From the NCBI RefSeq assembly GCF_963583255.1, contig NC_084815.1:16353807-16417806 (forward strand): a stretch of 64,000 bases of DNA. Reading direction: 5' to 3'. How positions within the stretch are numbered: the stretch's first letter is position 1; each line of letters starts with the position of its first letter. Source of the DNA: Pyrus communis. Its lineage: Eukaryota; Streptophyta; Magnoliopsida; Rosales; Rosaceae. The translations under genes were made by a program, and so were the position numbers. Shown here piece after piece: positions 1-11,640 of this stretch. The notes beneath the pieces are model-generated. The model had not been told where the DNA came from. It made no database searches and saw only the letters and a program-made list of their open reading frames with translations.

Positions 1-1
1 A

Positions 2-685
2 GATGATTCTTTAGGAAGTGATTCAAATTGTTTTGAGCTCAATAAGCCGACCAACAGTGACTTCACATTGCTTGGGGATGAAGCTGTCAATAATCATATC
101 GAGGAAAAGGTTAGATTGGATCCCTCAAAGAAAAACTCGGTCTCTTCTGACAGGGTAAGAAGTCGGAGTCCCTCCTGCTTGCAAGTGAAGTTTGAAGAAC
201 AGATGGCTTGGGCCATGTCATGTAATGGAAATAAAAAGTCCCAGATGGAGAATCCAGAGCAGGGGAAAACTGAAGAAGGGAAGCCGCCCGAAATAAGCAC
301 ATCCCAGAAATCTGAACGTTGTGTAGCCACTGAAGACACCGCTTACAGAAAAGGAAATAAACAAGATGAAATTCATGTTTCAAATTCGAATCACATGGCT
401 GAAAACCTTATAAGAAGTCAACTAGTGATGTCGGATGGTGGGGGGAATGTAAATGAGGCTTCCTGCAGTAATACTGGCTGGAGGAATCAGGCTAGTCCAG
501 TAAGACAGTGGATGGCGAGACTCGCATCACCAGTTTGTGACATGTCCGAGTCTTCTTCAAAGTTGCCTCCAGGGGTAAGGGAGAACACCCTGAAGGCAAA
601 GCTTCTTGAAGCAAGGTCAAGGGGACAATGGACACGTTCAAAAGCTTCCAAAACCACATCTAAATCATCCGAAAGGGTTAACTGA
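2..685 (+). CDS. 3' end of unidentified plant protein gene (5' truncated by window)
   Basis: The reading frame is open from base 2 to the TGA at 683-685, so this is the last exon (about 227 codons visible) of a gene starting before the window. The protein part is hydrophilic and rich in Ser, Lys, Glu and Asn, with no membrane segment and no domain I recognise. It looks disordered. Its C-terminal 60 residues contain a segment reading SPVRQWMARLASP, then a basic stretch with KAKLLEARSRGQW, which look like a short conserved C-terminal motif and not random coil. The stop is followed by an AT-rich 3' region with a TC microsatellite. I cannot name the family. That it is coding rests on the long open frame and non-random composition. 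Confidence 0.7.
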   Translation, partial: DDSLGSDSNCFELNKPTNSDFTLLGDEAVNNHIEEKVRLDPSKKNSVSSDRVRSRSPSCLQVKFEEQMAWAMSCNGNKKSQMENPEQGKTEEGKPPEISTSQKSERCVATEDTAYRKGNKQDEIHVSNSNHMAENLIRSQLVMSDGGGNVNEASCSNTGWRNQASPVRQWMARLASPVCDMSESSSKLPPGVRENTLKAKLLEARSRGQWTRSKASKTTSKSSERVN

Positions 686-774
686 TCCTGCATCGCCTAC
701 TGGTTGGAAGTTCATATTGTGAATATTGCCGTGGCACAATCTCGGGAAATGAATATCTATGGTTTCACTAGGGT

Positions 775-798
775 TCTCTCTCTCTCTCTCTCTCTCTC
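775..798. repeat. (TC)12 microsatellite
   Basis: A perfect run of TC dinucleotides lies about 90 bp after the stop codon of the upstream gene, probably in its 3' UTR. It would be length-polymorphic. Confidence 0.95.
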
Positions 799-1500
799 GT
801 AGTTTTTGAATTTTTGAAAAGGCAGTTTGTAAATGAGTGTAATGTTAAGAGTTGAAAGACCAACAACAATTTTGGTTATGCTATTCTGGGCACCTAACGT
901 GCCACGAATGTAGGTTTGGAAAGAGAGTGAAGGAAAGTAGACATTTCTAGTAATTGTAGCCTCTTCACTCCAAATTGTATGTTCTACAAGTTTTATTGGA
1001 CTCAGTTGGAATTGGACTCGGGAGTGTAATATTGTCACCCATTGATCTAGTCGGTTTGGTACGGTTCACTGACAAATGACGGACAAACAAAATCATTAAT
1101 GTGACAGTCATACCAGTTTCAAGCAAATATAAAACAATATTGCATCTTTTAGTTTCTACATAATTTATTCAAGAAGATTAAAAAAACGAACTTTGACATC
1201 AAGAATCTCATCAATCTTCTGAAGAATGTAAAGGAAAAGTGGGTGAAAAGAAAACGATGAGAGTAGAGTCTACCATGAAAAAGGGAAGACGATGAAAACC
1301 GAAAAATGGCCTTTCTCTCTGCAACCCGCGCCCCCGAACCCTAGATCTGTAAACCCATAGCCGCGGGCTCTTGCTGCGGCTTGGAGTCGACAGCAGCCCT
1401 ATCATCTTCGTCGTCCCCTCCAACATCCCGCGCCACCACCCTGCCTTCGTTCTCTAATCCCTCTCCATCTTCATGGAGTGTGGCCCTCCCCGTATCTCCC
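799..1500. other. Intergenic DNA, no gene recognised
   Basis: This is AT-rich to about 1200 and then GC-richer. A minus-strand frame at 1211-1426 is short, has no family resemblance and is not supported as a gene. The GC-rich block around 1320-1440 could be an old exon or leader fragment, but nothing shows its function. Confidence 0.5.
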
Positions 1501-1508
1501 ACTTAAAC

Positions 1509-2571
1509 CAGGGGTGGGCACTTAAAACTAAAAACTCAAATCGAAACATGAACCAAATCGGACCGCACCGAACGGTCAAGTTCTACGGTTTTGAAACTGA
1601 ACCGCAAAGTATGAAACAGTTTGGTTTAGCTTTTGGCTTTTAAAAATCGCACTGAAACCGAACCGCACTGCAAATCTTAATAAACATTTAATTAAATGTC
1701 ATGTTTTAATTGGTTGTTTGTTAGAGTCCATACATTGAGTATGAACTCAACCACTCTTGAATATCATCATTCATCACTTTCTTTAGTCTTCAACATAATA
1801 TCATCAATTATTAGTAGGGGTGGGCACTTGAATGCATTGTCCTACACTGGATATGTGATCAACGGGTAAATGTTCTACACAAAAGACATTGAGAAATTGA
1901 AATTGTAAGGGAAATAATTCATAGCTTCCTCATAGATTTGAGGGTGCAAGCATGTTTGCTAGGCAATTATAATATACATCTGTCGTGACATTGGATCATT
2001 GATACATGTTATCTACTGCAAAATGTATGCATGTAAAGTTGCATGGCAATTGGTACCTAGCTAGCTAATAAGGTTGCTCTATGATGACTTTTTACTGGTT
2101 TTTAATGAGGGATTAGTTTCATTTTTAATACGGATTATGACATTTTGTAGCAATTCGATTAGCTACTGCTTATTTTAATTTGTACCCTTTAAGAGCACTC
2201 TCTATGATGTCCAGAATGGGAAATGCTTATTAATATGTTCTAATGTATGATGTCCTTCATTCTAAGTTCTGATTTATGATCCCACTAGAAACTACTTTTT
2301 TTCTAGATAAGTTAAAAAAAAAAAAAAAAAAAAGTTCTTTGTTGATTGCATTCACTGTAAAGCTTGAGATAACGAGTGTTTCGTATTTTAAATTGTATAT
2401 TTTTTTTCTTAAAAACCAAATTGAAACTGTTTGAAACCATTCCAAACCGAACAAATGGTTTAGTTTCATTTCAGTTTGGCTTCAAAACTGCACTGAACTG
2501 AACCACAAAAAGTTTTAGTTTTAGTTTCGGTTTACTCAAAATCTCATCGAACTGAACCATGCTCACCCCTA
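1509..2571. mobile_element. Non-autonomous hAT-type DNA transposon
   Basis: The left end reads CAGGGGTGGGCA and the reverse complement of the right end reads TAGGGGTGAGCA, a 12-bp imperfect terminal inverted repeat. The flanks are ACTTAAAC (1501-1508) and TCTTAAAC (2572-2579), an 8-bp target duplication with one mismatch, as expected for hAT elements. Both subterminal zones are full of short AACCGAACC/GGTTCGGTT-like motifs in opposite orientation. No transposase ORF is present in the 1.06 kb, so it must have been moved in trans. The first 15 bases of the left end recur at 1815-1829, an internal duplication or older nested end. Confidence 0.8.
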
Positions 2572-2579
2572 TCTTAAAC

Positions 2580-4905
2580 TGTGAGTACATAGTGGTGAGC
2601 CCCAATCTCATATTGCGATGGTGGTGGGCCTGAGCTTGGTCTCATATTGGTGATTCGTCCCCATATTTTTTATTTTCCACTCACCTCTAAGAGCTTTTCA
2701 GTTTACTACACCAGGTTTAAATTTGTCCCAAATTTATGCCTAATCCCTAACCCAGTCAACTACTTAGATTACCTTTCTTTGAGCATCACACGAGAACTCT
2801 CCTCTACCACCCACTCCTCTGCCTACAAATCCTCAAATTGATTGCTGGATGCTTACTTTCAATTGAGAAGCCTCTATTGGCCACTGTGTTTGCTACCCTC
2901 CTTGAGAGCGAGTTGTCGCTCACTTAGATAAGCTGTGCAAAACCGCTTTGCAGCTGGTTTGGGTCTCTGCGCAGCCTCCTTCTACAATTCTGATGGTGTT
3001 CTGTCTTCTTGCTTTGTTGGCAGGAAAGTATTCCCTTGCTGGTCCTCGGGTGGTGGAAGCGGTTGTTGGCTTTAGCTGCTTTTATTTCTTGTTGAGCTTT
3101 TTAGAGGCAAATTTATGTCTTCATTGTGCATCTTTGTAGTTGCTAAGTTAGGTATTAGATTTGTTAGTTTTGGTCATGTTTGCATCTGTGGTTTTGTATT
3201 TTAGCCCTTGTGTTTTGTCGATGCTGACCACATATCGACTGACCCTAAACGACAAATTGGTGAGGTACATAGTGGTAATTGGGCCATCATGTGCTTTGCA
3301 TATGACTTTTTTTTCCTAGGCTTACTAGCAGCTTTTATTTACGTTTATCACTTGTAACATTTACTTCCATCAATGTATGTTTGACGAAAAAATGGTTTAT
3401 GGATTTTAAGCAGGGTTTGTGTTATTCAGTTGTCAAATATATTTAGTCTTTGGATCTAAATTAATATAATCTTATGAGCAATATGAATTTGATTTTCATG
3501 TATCCTCAAATGAAGACCTTAGGTAAGCATGTAGGCGCTAAGATTATCAGCTTAAATCCTCCTTATTACACACTTAAACAAAATTCTAATCAATTAAAAA
3601 AAACAAAAGAAAAAAACAAGAAAAAAGAAGAAGGTTGCAAACTGCAAAACCCATCATCCTCGTTTGCATATCTAAACAAACATAGAAACCCAACAATCCC
3701 AATTCCATAAAACTCAAATAACTTTGCAACTCATTTCAATTGAATCTTTCTTCAAGACCCAGACAACTCAATTACACAATTCAACCAGTTTCAAATAAAC
3801 GCAATCCCAATCCCACAAATTCAATGAAATTCAAAACTCAGCACACCAAAAAAAGATTGGGATTGTTGAGTTTTGAAAATTGCTTTACTCTTTTGCATCA
3901 CAAAATCCTATTGGACTGTGTAATGCCGCATGTATCTTCCCAATACGTCGTTGTTGTCGTTGTTAAACAGATGAACCGTATTTAATCTTCAATTTAGAGT
4001 GGAGAAACATGAGATGGGTTGCCACTGAATCTAATATATGAGTATGAGCCAAAAATCCAATAGATACGAATCTAGTTACAAATCAAAAATCCAAATTGAT
4101 ACTTCCTCTTCTATAAATTGATAGAACCCAAGTTTGTTGCAGAAATTAGATGACCAAAATTAAACTCGTTAAGTTTGAATTTTAGTGCTCGCAAGTATGC
4201 GATTCGGATGATAGTATAGCATATAAGCACATATATCATCCCACATAGATTGAATTGATTCTATAACTCTTACTTACTATATTGAAACTCATTATAATTG
4301 AGAAGCTTTAACAAAAATGATAGAAAATTATGAATTAAAATGTAAATTAAATTAAGCATGAAACTAAACGCATGGAAATAATAAAATTGGAAACATAAGA
4401 CATGATATAGAGCTTCCGATAACCAATTATACTTAATCCCCTTAATATATTATGAACAAGTCCCCATATTAATGGTCGATTTTCCTTAAATTATTCAATG
4501 GCTATGGCATTTGGATCATTAAAAGTATTCCTACATGTCAATTCTCTACGGCATCTAGACGAATTTGAACAAGTAAGAATCCATGCGCTATGAAAAAAGC
4601 GTTGGAAAATCACATAAACCTTCAAGTAGGAATTCATGGTATCGACTGTAAGAAGCCAAAACCCAGGTTAAATATGCATCTAATCTAGCATCAAATCAAC
4701 TTAATTAAAACCTAAATGATGATCAAGCATCTAATTAAAACCAAAACCCACATCGTCATGCAATGACTCAACACCTTTCTACCAACGTGGTAAAGAGGCA
4801 CTTGCCAAGTATTATCCTGATTTAATTACCTCAATATCTTCATCATATTTATTTACTAAATATTTTACGTTATATTAACTTATCAGTCTCCCCTGCGACA
4901 GAGAG
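2580..4905. other. Intergenic DNA upstream of the VOC gene, nothing recognised
   Basis: This 2.3 kb is AT-rich and holds only short frames (2647-2841, 2948-3139, 3474-3710, 3740-3985) with biased composition and no family signature. The frame at 2948-3139 is hydrophobic but has no recognisable homology or promoter. No clear TATA box was seen just before 4906, only a weak TATATTA-like stretch near 4870. Confidence 0.5.
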
Positions 4906-5545
4906 ATGGCAGCAACGGCGTCATTTAGGTGGATACTGCGGCTGCACAAGGACGTACCGCAAGCTGCTCGGTTCTATGCGCAAGGCTTGGACTTCACCGT
5001 CGATGTCTGTACTCTTCGCTGGGCGGAGCTGAAATCCGGCCCACTCAAACTCGCTCTCATGCAATCCCCCAAGTAATGCACACCACCTGTTCGATTATTT
5101 GCCTAGCAGAGTTGTTTCTCACTGGGTTTTTCTTCTGATCCAAAAATGTTTTCACTTTTTGTGATTTAATTTTAAAATAATTACGTTTGTGGAATTTATC
5201 TGCAATTAAGAGAAGGGGGAGATGCTAAATTGCTAATTCAAGTTTACAGTGATCATGTAATGCAGAAGGGAATGGGAAACTCTTCACTTCTGTCTTTCAC
5301 GGTGACTGACATTAATCAATCAGTGACGAAATTAATGGCATTAGGCGCTGAACTAGATGGTCCTATCAAGTACGAAATCCATGGCAAGGTGATGACCAAA
5401 ATTCCAACAACAAATTTAATATAAACTTAAATTTTCTACTGTTGTTACTGTGGGTGCAATGTGTGACCTAATAATATCTCCTGTCCAGGTTGCGTCGATG
5501 CGCTGTATTGACGGGCACATGCTAGGCCTCTACGAACCTGCCTAG
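4906..5545 (+). CDS. Glyoxalase I/VOC-superfamily small protein, complete, 3 exons
   Basis: The exons are 4906-5072, 5250-5388 and 5489-5545. All introns are GT-AG and the phases join without a stop, giving 120 residues. The protein starts MAATASFRWILRLHKDVPQA and has the layout of a single VOC module. A first beta-alpha unit carries the AARFYAQGLDF helix, followed by the strand ALMQSPNDHV. A second unit has SFTVTDINQSVTKLMALGAE, and the end is the typical MRCIDGHMLGLYEPA strand. VOC proteins bind a metal or small ligand across paired modules. A single module of this size would have to dimerise. Glyoxalase activity itself is not shown. The ATG chosen is the first in frame, a few bases into an A/G-rich leader. 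It converges on the C45-like gene, with only 55 bp between stop codons. Confidence 0.9.
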
Positions 5546-5600
5546 GAGCTTCATGTCTGATTTATGCAACTAGATGTAGGTAGGCTGCTTGAAGCTTTTG

Positions 5601-7448
5601 TTATGGCATCTTGAAATCTTCCGTGCACGTAGAGAAGATGTGAGAGATTTTTCCTTTTCTTGGGTTCCCTTCAACTATCGACAGTGTTTGTTCGTCCAAG
5701 TCTATCACGGCCGTGCATAGAGTATAAAGCAATGGACCTGGAAACTCGGCATACAGTGTTACCACGAGTGTTTTGGAGGGAAGGAAAAAAAAGGTTTTAG
5801 TTTATGTTCTAGATTACCTATCATGTAGATTGGATATTTCGGGTCATCCGTATCTCCTAGGAGTGATAGGAAATTGTCTTTCGATCTTTTATGTAGCGCA
5901 GCTGCTCTGCTTTGCCTTGCTATTGAGTTTTCATCTTGTAACTTCATTGAAACAACATGATTTACTATGTAAGAACTGAAGAAGGTTGAACCATCAGTTT
6001 TATATTCTTTGGTGACCCTTCTGTGTGCTAGAATCTACTGCGTTACACTGCTGATGCAAGTAAATAAGCTGAGGTTCAAAACATTGCTTCATGCAGTTCT
6101 TACCTGATTAACTTGGAGATGGAGATACATGTTTGCATGGAAGAATGGTGTTGCCCCAACCTCATAAACCGAAACCCGTTTTCTTGAAGCAGTTTCTACG
6201 TTCATAATTTTGCGTGTCCTCATCTCGATCAAATTGTAACTATGTCCAACAGATACTTCTGATGATTTAATTCTCTGAAAGTGCAATCCACACTATTAAA
6301 ACCTCGGATAATCAAGCGAACATGGTTTTGCAAAGAGCACTCAGACTAATGCGTCTTACACATAATGCGTCGTCGATGCTTGATGCTTCAAGGAGGTCTC
6401 GTGAAACAAAGTTCCTCCCAATGCCTCCGGCAACAATCTCATTTTCCGATGGGGGAACTGAATTCAGCGTAAAAGTCTGCAGTTTACGAATTTGTTTTTC
6501 TTTAGTACGAACAATTTTATTTAACTGATGCTGGAACAATTTGTTTTGGTTATTTCTTACCAGTCCATGAGTGTTGAGCCCAAATGCACAGCTAGGGAGC
6601 TCTCCTGCATAAGTGTAAGCAATGAATGATATCCCATTTGACAGAGTCCCCTTTATCAAATAGCTGCAAAATTTCGAAAATCTCATTAGCTTTGCTGCTG
6701 CAATTTCCATTTTTTTTTTTAGATAAATAGTTTGCTGAGATTTTAAAAACGCAAGAGAGCATACGTGTGGCCAACCAGGGCAACATTTGCGTCCTCATTG
6801 TGTGCCACAACTGCCATGGAATCACTAACAACAAGAACATCCGAGCAGTCATCCGGCGTATCAATACTCTGATTCATCGCCATGGTCTTTGGAAGAAGCG
6901 GAAGAATCTCTTTTCTGAAGTTGATTAGTATTATCTGCACACATGATAATCAAACAATCATAATGCCACCAATAGAATTAATGGGACAATTAAAATGCTA
7001 CCGACACTCCAAAATAGTCATTTTTTACTCTTTCCATGAAAATACCGGTACAATTACCCAGCAAAAAAAATGAGATTAGAGAGTTCGAGAATGAGTGCAT
7101 AACGACTATTTTGGAGCACCAGTAACTACTGTTATCCTCAGAACTCGCCGAAGTGCGTATTGTTATTACATCAAGAATTGGAACTCCACTTCCATCCGCA
7201 GTGCCAACGAGCTCCTCCCAATATCCCGGAAACTTGTTGCGGTTATTTTCCGTTAGAGACTGGACAAGTGGCTGAAACTCTGGGGTTTGAGCAAAAGGGA
7301 GGAGTTGGTTGTGAAGAATGAGGTCTGAGGCCAGCCTGCTCTTTATCATGTCTGAAAATCTCTGGCCAATTAGGAAGCCCATTGTGTAAGCATCTTCACA
7401 GGGTCCAACTTCAAACATCTCCAACCCTAGTTTTGCAGAGCTCCCCAT
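5601..7448 (-). CDS. Peptidase C45/acyl-CoA:6-APA acyltransferase-like Ntn hydrolase, complete, 7 exons
   Basis: On the minus strand the exons are 7448-7170, 6934-6765, 6663-6561, 6476-6360, 6274-6104, 5941-5818 and 5737-5601. All borders are GT-AG and phases match, giving 366 residues. The N-terminus carries an EDAYTMGFLIGQRFSDMIKS helix. The DDCSDVLVVSD segment puts a Cys at residue 123, the expected N-terminal nucleophile after autocatalytic cleavage in this Ntn-hydrolase family. Further family blocks are HNEDANVALVGHTYLIKG, NSVPPSENEIVAGGIGRNF, ATPFFHANMYLHL and the C-terminal TLCTAVIDLDEQTLSIVEG. Fungal relatives acylate 6-aminopenicillanic acid, but the plant substrate is unknown. No signal peptide or membrane helix is evident. 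The upstream DNA (7449-7600) has an ACGTGG G-box-like core but no clear TATA box. Confidence 0.9.
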
Positions 7449-8202
7449 TTTTCCGCTTCATGCAAAAGACGATTTTGGGAGGAGCTAGCAAGTAGCTGGG
7501 GCCTTATCTTCTTTGATTTTCAACCCCCCCCACGTCGTCTGTTGGCTTTGCAGTTCCATTGTCGTATATTTTCTTTCCTTGTCGTACAGTCAGTGTGTGG
7601 AAACGACATTCATTTAGGACAGTAGTTTTACTGTGGAAAAGTACAACAAAAGCGGTATTGAGAAAACAAGAGAATCAAAATTTGGTTTCGATCAATAAAT
7701 AATTTCGTATTTTTCGTAAATCAATGAATACCTTGTTTGCAAACACCAGATCACTCTGAACAATATTTTTCCTCTTCAACTATAAATTTAGTAGTAGCCA
7801 AATTATTTCTTTATTCTAATATCGAAATACTTTTTAACTTCAAATGTAGTATCCCATGAGAACTCTCGAGTGATATGATCAAATGATGAGCACTTCTAGT
7901 GTCAAAGGCTTTGTTTCAGCAATCAGCAAGGGAAAAGTATAGTCTATAGCAAAGTATAAGATCTGGAGCCTCTCGATTAAGTTGACGACTTTCAAACAAC
8001 ACACCAATCTACCCAGGATCACACATCAACGAATTCATGGGATTAATGGGACTTGACGGACATGTCCAAGACCTCATGACCGAGGCAAACATGATACATG
8101 CTAAATGCCATATCGATTGTAATTGGCATTTTCCTAGCCTAAATCTTTATGTGTAAGGTGAGTTTTAGATGTTAGGATTGGTTCTCTCAAGTTGTTGTAG
8201 AT
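7449..8202. other. Upstream region of the C45-like gene, then AT-rich spacer
   Basis: The first 150 bp carry the likely promoter of the minus-strand gene, including an ACGTGG core near 7530 and a C-run on the plus strand. The remainder shows no gene or recognisable element before the CACTA-like end at 8203. Confidence 0.4.
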
Positions 8203-9239
8203 CACACCAGGAAAAAGAAAAAAAAAAAAAAAAAAAAAAAAACCTTTCCAGACGAAATAACTTTCTCGGGCCAAATATGTTTTCATCGCTCTAATTTTGC
8301 CCGACAACATTCCATTGGGCAAAGTTCATCGCGCAAAACCCGTTGCTCAAATGCTTGCCCGAAGAAATTTTAGTATTTGTCAGGCAAATGGTGTTTGCTC
8401 GACAAAATAATATCATCGAGTAAAGAGTGTTGACCGACTTGATCCGACAAATGAAACTTGCCTGACACCATTATTAATTTCGACAGGTTTTTGAAAATTA
8501 AAAAAATATTGATTTCGATAAAATATTTGTCGGCCAATTAATTTAAAGATAAAATATAAAAAAAAAATACAAGAAATACATGCTTGACGAATGTATTCTA
8601 GGGCAAAGTGTTTAAATATTTTTTTTTTAAATTGAAATTAAAACGATATTTATTTAAATAAATAAATAAATAAATTCTAATTAATATTAACCTAAAATGT
8701 TAAAATAAATCACAATAGTAAAGAAACTTATTTATTTATAACAACAACTACCAAACCTTATTCTACTAAGTGGGCTTGATTGTTGTTGTTAATCTCTACT
8801 AATTAATAAAACACTCATTTTCAACCAAAACCTTATGAAATTACTAGTTTAACCCTCTAATTAAAACAGAACATGAATAAGAAATATGGGACAGAAATGT
8901 AATTTCACAAAATCAAATTTTGCTGTTTTTTTTAAACCTCACCTACATGTAATCATAATATATCTCTAATTAAAAATTAAAAATTAAAATAAAATAAAAT
9001 AAACTTCTCACTCTCATATTCTCTATCACTTTCTTCCTCTCTTCTTCTATTTCAAAAACAAAAATAAAAAAATTTCTCACATACTTTGTGTGCGCCCATA
9101 TGCTAGTCATATTAAAAATAAAATATTTGTACAATTCTATGTAAAACTACTAAACTAATTACGACTATTAAGGTAGCTGGTGGGTTAACGACTAAAAGTA
9201 AGTCAAAGGATCAATAGGCGAATGACAGAGGTTGACATT

Positions 9240-9311
9240 GCTTGGGCTATCCCAAAATGTACCATAAAAGGCCCTTATCTCCTTGGCACACGGCTGCTTC
9301 TCGAGCTTCTT
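9240..9311 (-). pseudogene. C-terminal continuation of outer CACTA transposase
   Basis: This short minus-strand segment reads EEAREAAVCQGDKG. It is the in-frame continuation of the transposase remnant ending at 31043, split off by the inner CACTA element. It runs into a stop soon after and shows no further family motif. Confidence 0.55.
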
Positions 9312-9687
9312 CACTAATACAAAAAACAATTTGCGCGACATAGGTACCTTCATCGCACAAAATCAAAAAACGTTGCTTGAAAATTAATCCAACGACATCT
9401 TTATTGCGCGCAAACTGTCGCGCAAAGGTCGTAAAAGTAGGGTTTGCGCACGACGACAGTACTTGCGTCACGCAAATTACTTCTTCATTGCGCAAACCTT
9501 TTTTTTTTTTTTTTACAAAATATTTTTTATTTAATTTTTTATAAATATTGTAATTAAATTATAAAAAATAATTAATAAACCAAGAAAAAAAGTATTTAAT
9601 TATAAAATATATAAAAATGTACAGACAAGATGTCCGAACATAAAAGAAAAACCACAAGACATAGTTGTTTAGGTTTGATGCATCAGG

Positions 9688-10131
9688 CTACTGGGTATCG
9701 ACTAGGCGAAGTGGCTGGGAGGTCGAAGGTGAAGCAAGATCAGGTGCTAGCATCAGGATTTGGAGGCCGGACATCTGTAAGGTCCGTAAGATCATACTCA
9801 TCTTCTCGTCCTGGGCCGAAAATTGGACTGCAATCTGGGCTTTCCAGGTCGCAATCTTACCCTTTAGGGTTTCCAAGGCACCCGTCTCACGAACCCGCAC
9901 CTTCCCCATACCCCGAACAACCTTGCCATGACAACAACCGAACTTTTGATCTAAGATCTCAATCATGATATGAAGATTTGCATCCTCGAGTACAGTGAGG
10001 TCCTCGATCGGGGTCTCCAGGGGCAGTTGCAATGCTGCTTCTTGGAGAAAGAAATAAGTGCAAGAAATGACGGAGAATTCTGCACCTTCAGAAAATAGCA
10101 ATCTAGAACGCTCATAGAGAGAAACTCTCAT
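9688..10131 (-). pseudogene. En/Spm (CACTA) transposase-like C-terminal fragment
   Basis: This is an open minus-strand frame of 147 residues. It contains LPLETPIEDLTVLEDANLH, then EILDQKFGCCHGKVVRGMGK and a C-terminal PDLASPSTSQPLRLVDTQ. This block order (acidic ILDQ, RGMG basic motif, coiled-coil, Pro/Ser tail) is familiar from the C-terminal part of plant En/Spm-type proteins of the Transposase_24 group. The N-terminal catalytic part is missing, and an unrelated captured fragment starts about 290 bp upstream. It is therefore a remnant of the inner CACTA element's own gene. Confidence 0.7.
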
Positions 10132-10423
10132 TATGGGGAGGAGAAGATACCAACCAACGTGGATTATTAGACTCTTACATCCAGGAGAAACAGACTACCC
10201 ACGAAGGACAACATTAATAATCAATACAAACTCCACCCTAACCCGCTCTGCCCTTCTCAACCCCAAAAAAGATACAAAAAATAAATGTAAGTGTGTATAG
10301 TGTGTGTATAATATATATAAAAGAAAGATAGAGCAAACAAGGAGAAATGTCAAGAAAGTATTTGCCAAATTATCTCACAGGTTGGTAAAAAGCTGTATGA
10401 CACAATAGGCGTAAGAATTTTAC

Positions 10424-10745
10424 CTTTCAAACGTTTAAGCTCAGCTTTATTCTTTGCATCCAAGTCACAGTGGCTCAGCAGTTCCCTTGCCAATGTTCTG
10501 TGCTTCAAAAACATATCGATAAAGGCCAATCTCATATTCTTAACTTCATTTTTAAAGTCAGTTGATGTCTTCTGCCTACTTGTGCCTATCAAAAGGAGCA
10601 GTATACAGAATATATGAGGAGTAAGCTTCAAAAGAACTAGATCATAACACATGACATTTGAAAGACATCTAATCTAAACTCTCACCATCTTCTAGAAGCT
10701 CTTTCTCAAGTGCATCATACAATGCATCCTTCCTTGCATTTGAAA
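10424..10745 (-). pseudogene. Captured two-exon fragment, HUB/BRE1-like coiled coil
   Basis: Two exons, 10745-10686 and 10585-10424, are joined by a GT-AG intron in phase 1 and flanked by good splice signals at their outer ends. The joined protein (about 73 residues) reads SNARKDALYDALEKELLEDG, then TSRQKTSTDFKNEVKN, and ends in AKNKAELKRLKG. It is a highly charged coiled coil. From memory this resembles the N-terminal third of the plant BRE1-type E3 ligases HUB1/HUB2, which monoubiquitinate histone H2B. The RING end and everything else are absent. Its position between CACTA transposase and repeats points to capture of a host gene piece. The family assignment is tentative, while the coding and splicing structure is clear. 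Confidence 0.55.
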
Positions 10746-11640
10746 CTAATCAATTAGCAGCCAAAGTAATATCATATCCTTTCTTGCATTTGTTCACATA
10801 TATATAAAGCAGTATTGCAAAGGTAGAAACAATACTAATTCAAAAGTAGTTTTGGTTGATCAACTCCAAACACATGTTTTACTTGAAATAGCTGAAACAA
10901 TAAATATAAAAATACACACACGTGTATAGTTTCATATCCTTTCTTGGCAACGGCAAATCAAAAGGACACTTTACAAAAGTGAAAAACCTTACCTCCAATC
11001 CCTGAATTGAGCTAATCAAATACCAATTAAACTCTAACAACCTTAATTAAGCCGAAGAACATGAAAAGAATGTACTAGCAAAGCCAATGGGATTATCATA
11101 TAACTCTCAGACTCTGTGGATGGTTATTTGAAGGTTCTAGATTTTAGTTGGGAAGAAAATTGTTAAACAAAGCAATCAAAATTTTGAGCCAACATTAAAA
11201 GCCAATAACGTATACAATTTTGAAATAATATACAGGGCAGGCAAAACAAACCCATTAGAAAACCTTAGTGCAACACATTCAGCTTTCATATGAAATTCCA
11301 TTAGACTGTATAATCCACTTACATATGAAATATAATAATCTTCTAAAAGCATTCAATCAAGTGAAAATGAACATAAAAGCATTCAATCATCCAACTTGCT
11401 CAGCAACCAAACAGGAAATTGAATAGGTTGTCAAACAAGGTTAGAAAATGGCGTCATATTTTATATTGTGCACCAACAGAAAAGGGTAAGCATTGTGTCT
11501 TGGGCACGTTGTGCTCAGTTTTACCAAACACGGTCCAAATAACAAAGAAACCAATTACCAATGAACAGGCTCTAATTCTGAACATTCTACAATCTCACTA
11601 TCTTCACCAAGAAAGCAGTCTCCGATTGGCTTCCACATGA
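10746..11640. other. AT-rich inner-CACTA DNA, no gene recognised
   Basis: This lies between the captured exons and the leader-like stretch. It may be intron sequence of the captured gene. The plus-strand frame at 11419-11640 is not supported. Confidence 0.4.

Noticed and set aside
1815..2571. A shorter hAT element starting at the internal AGGGGTGGGCA
   Set aside because: The 8 bases before 1815 do not match those after 2571, whereas those before 1509 do.
2948..3139. Hydrophobic 63-codon ORF
   Set aside because: No promoter, homology signature or exon structure. Such frames are expected by chance.
9240..9495. Single 82-codon ORF crossing the CACTA end
   Set aside because: It is a fusion of inner-CACTA terminal sequence with the outer transposase fragment. 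Only 9240-9311 is old coding sequence.
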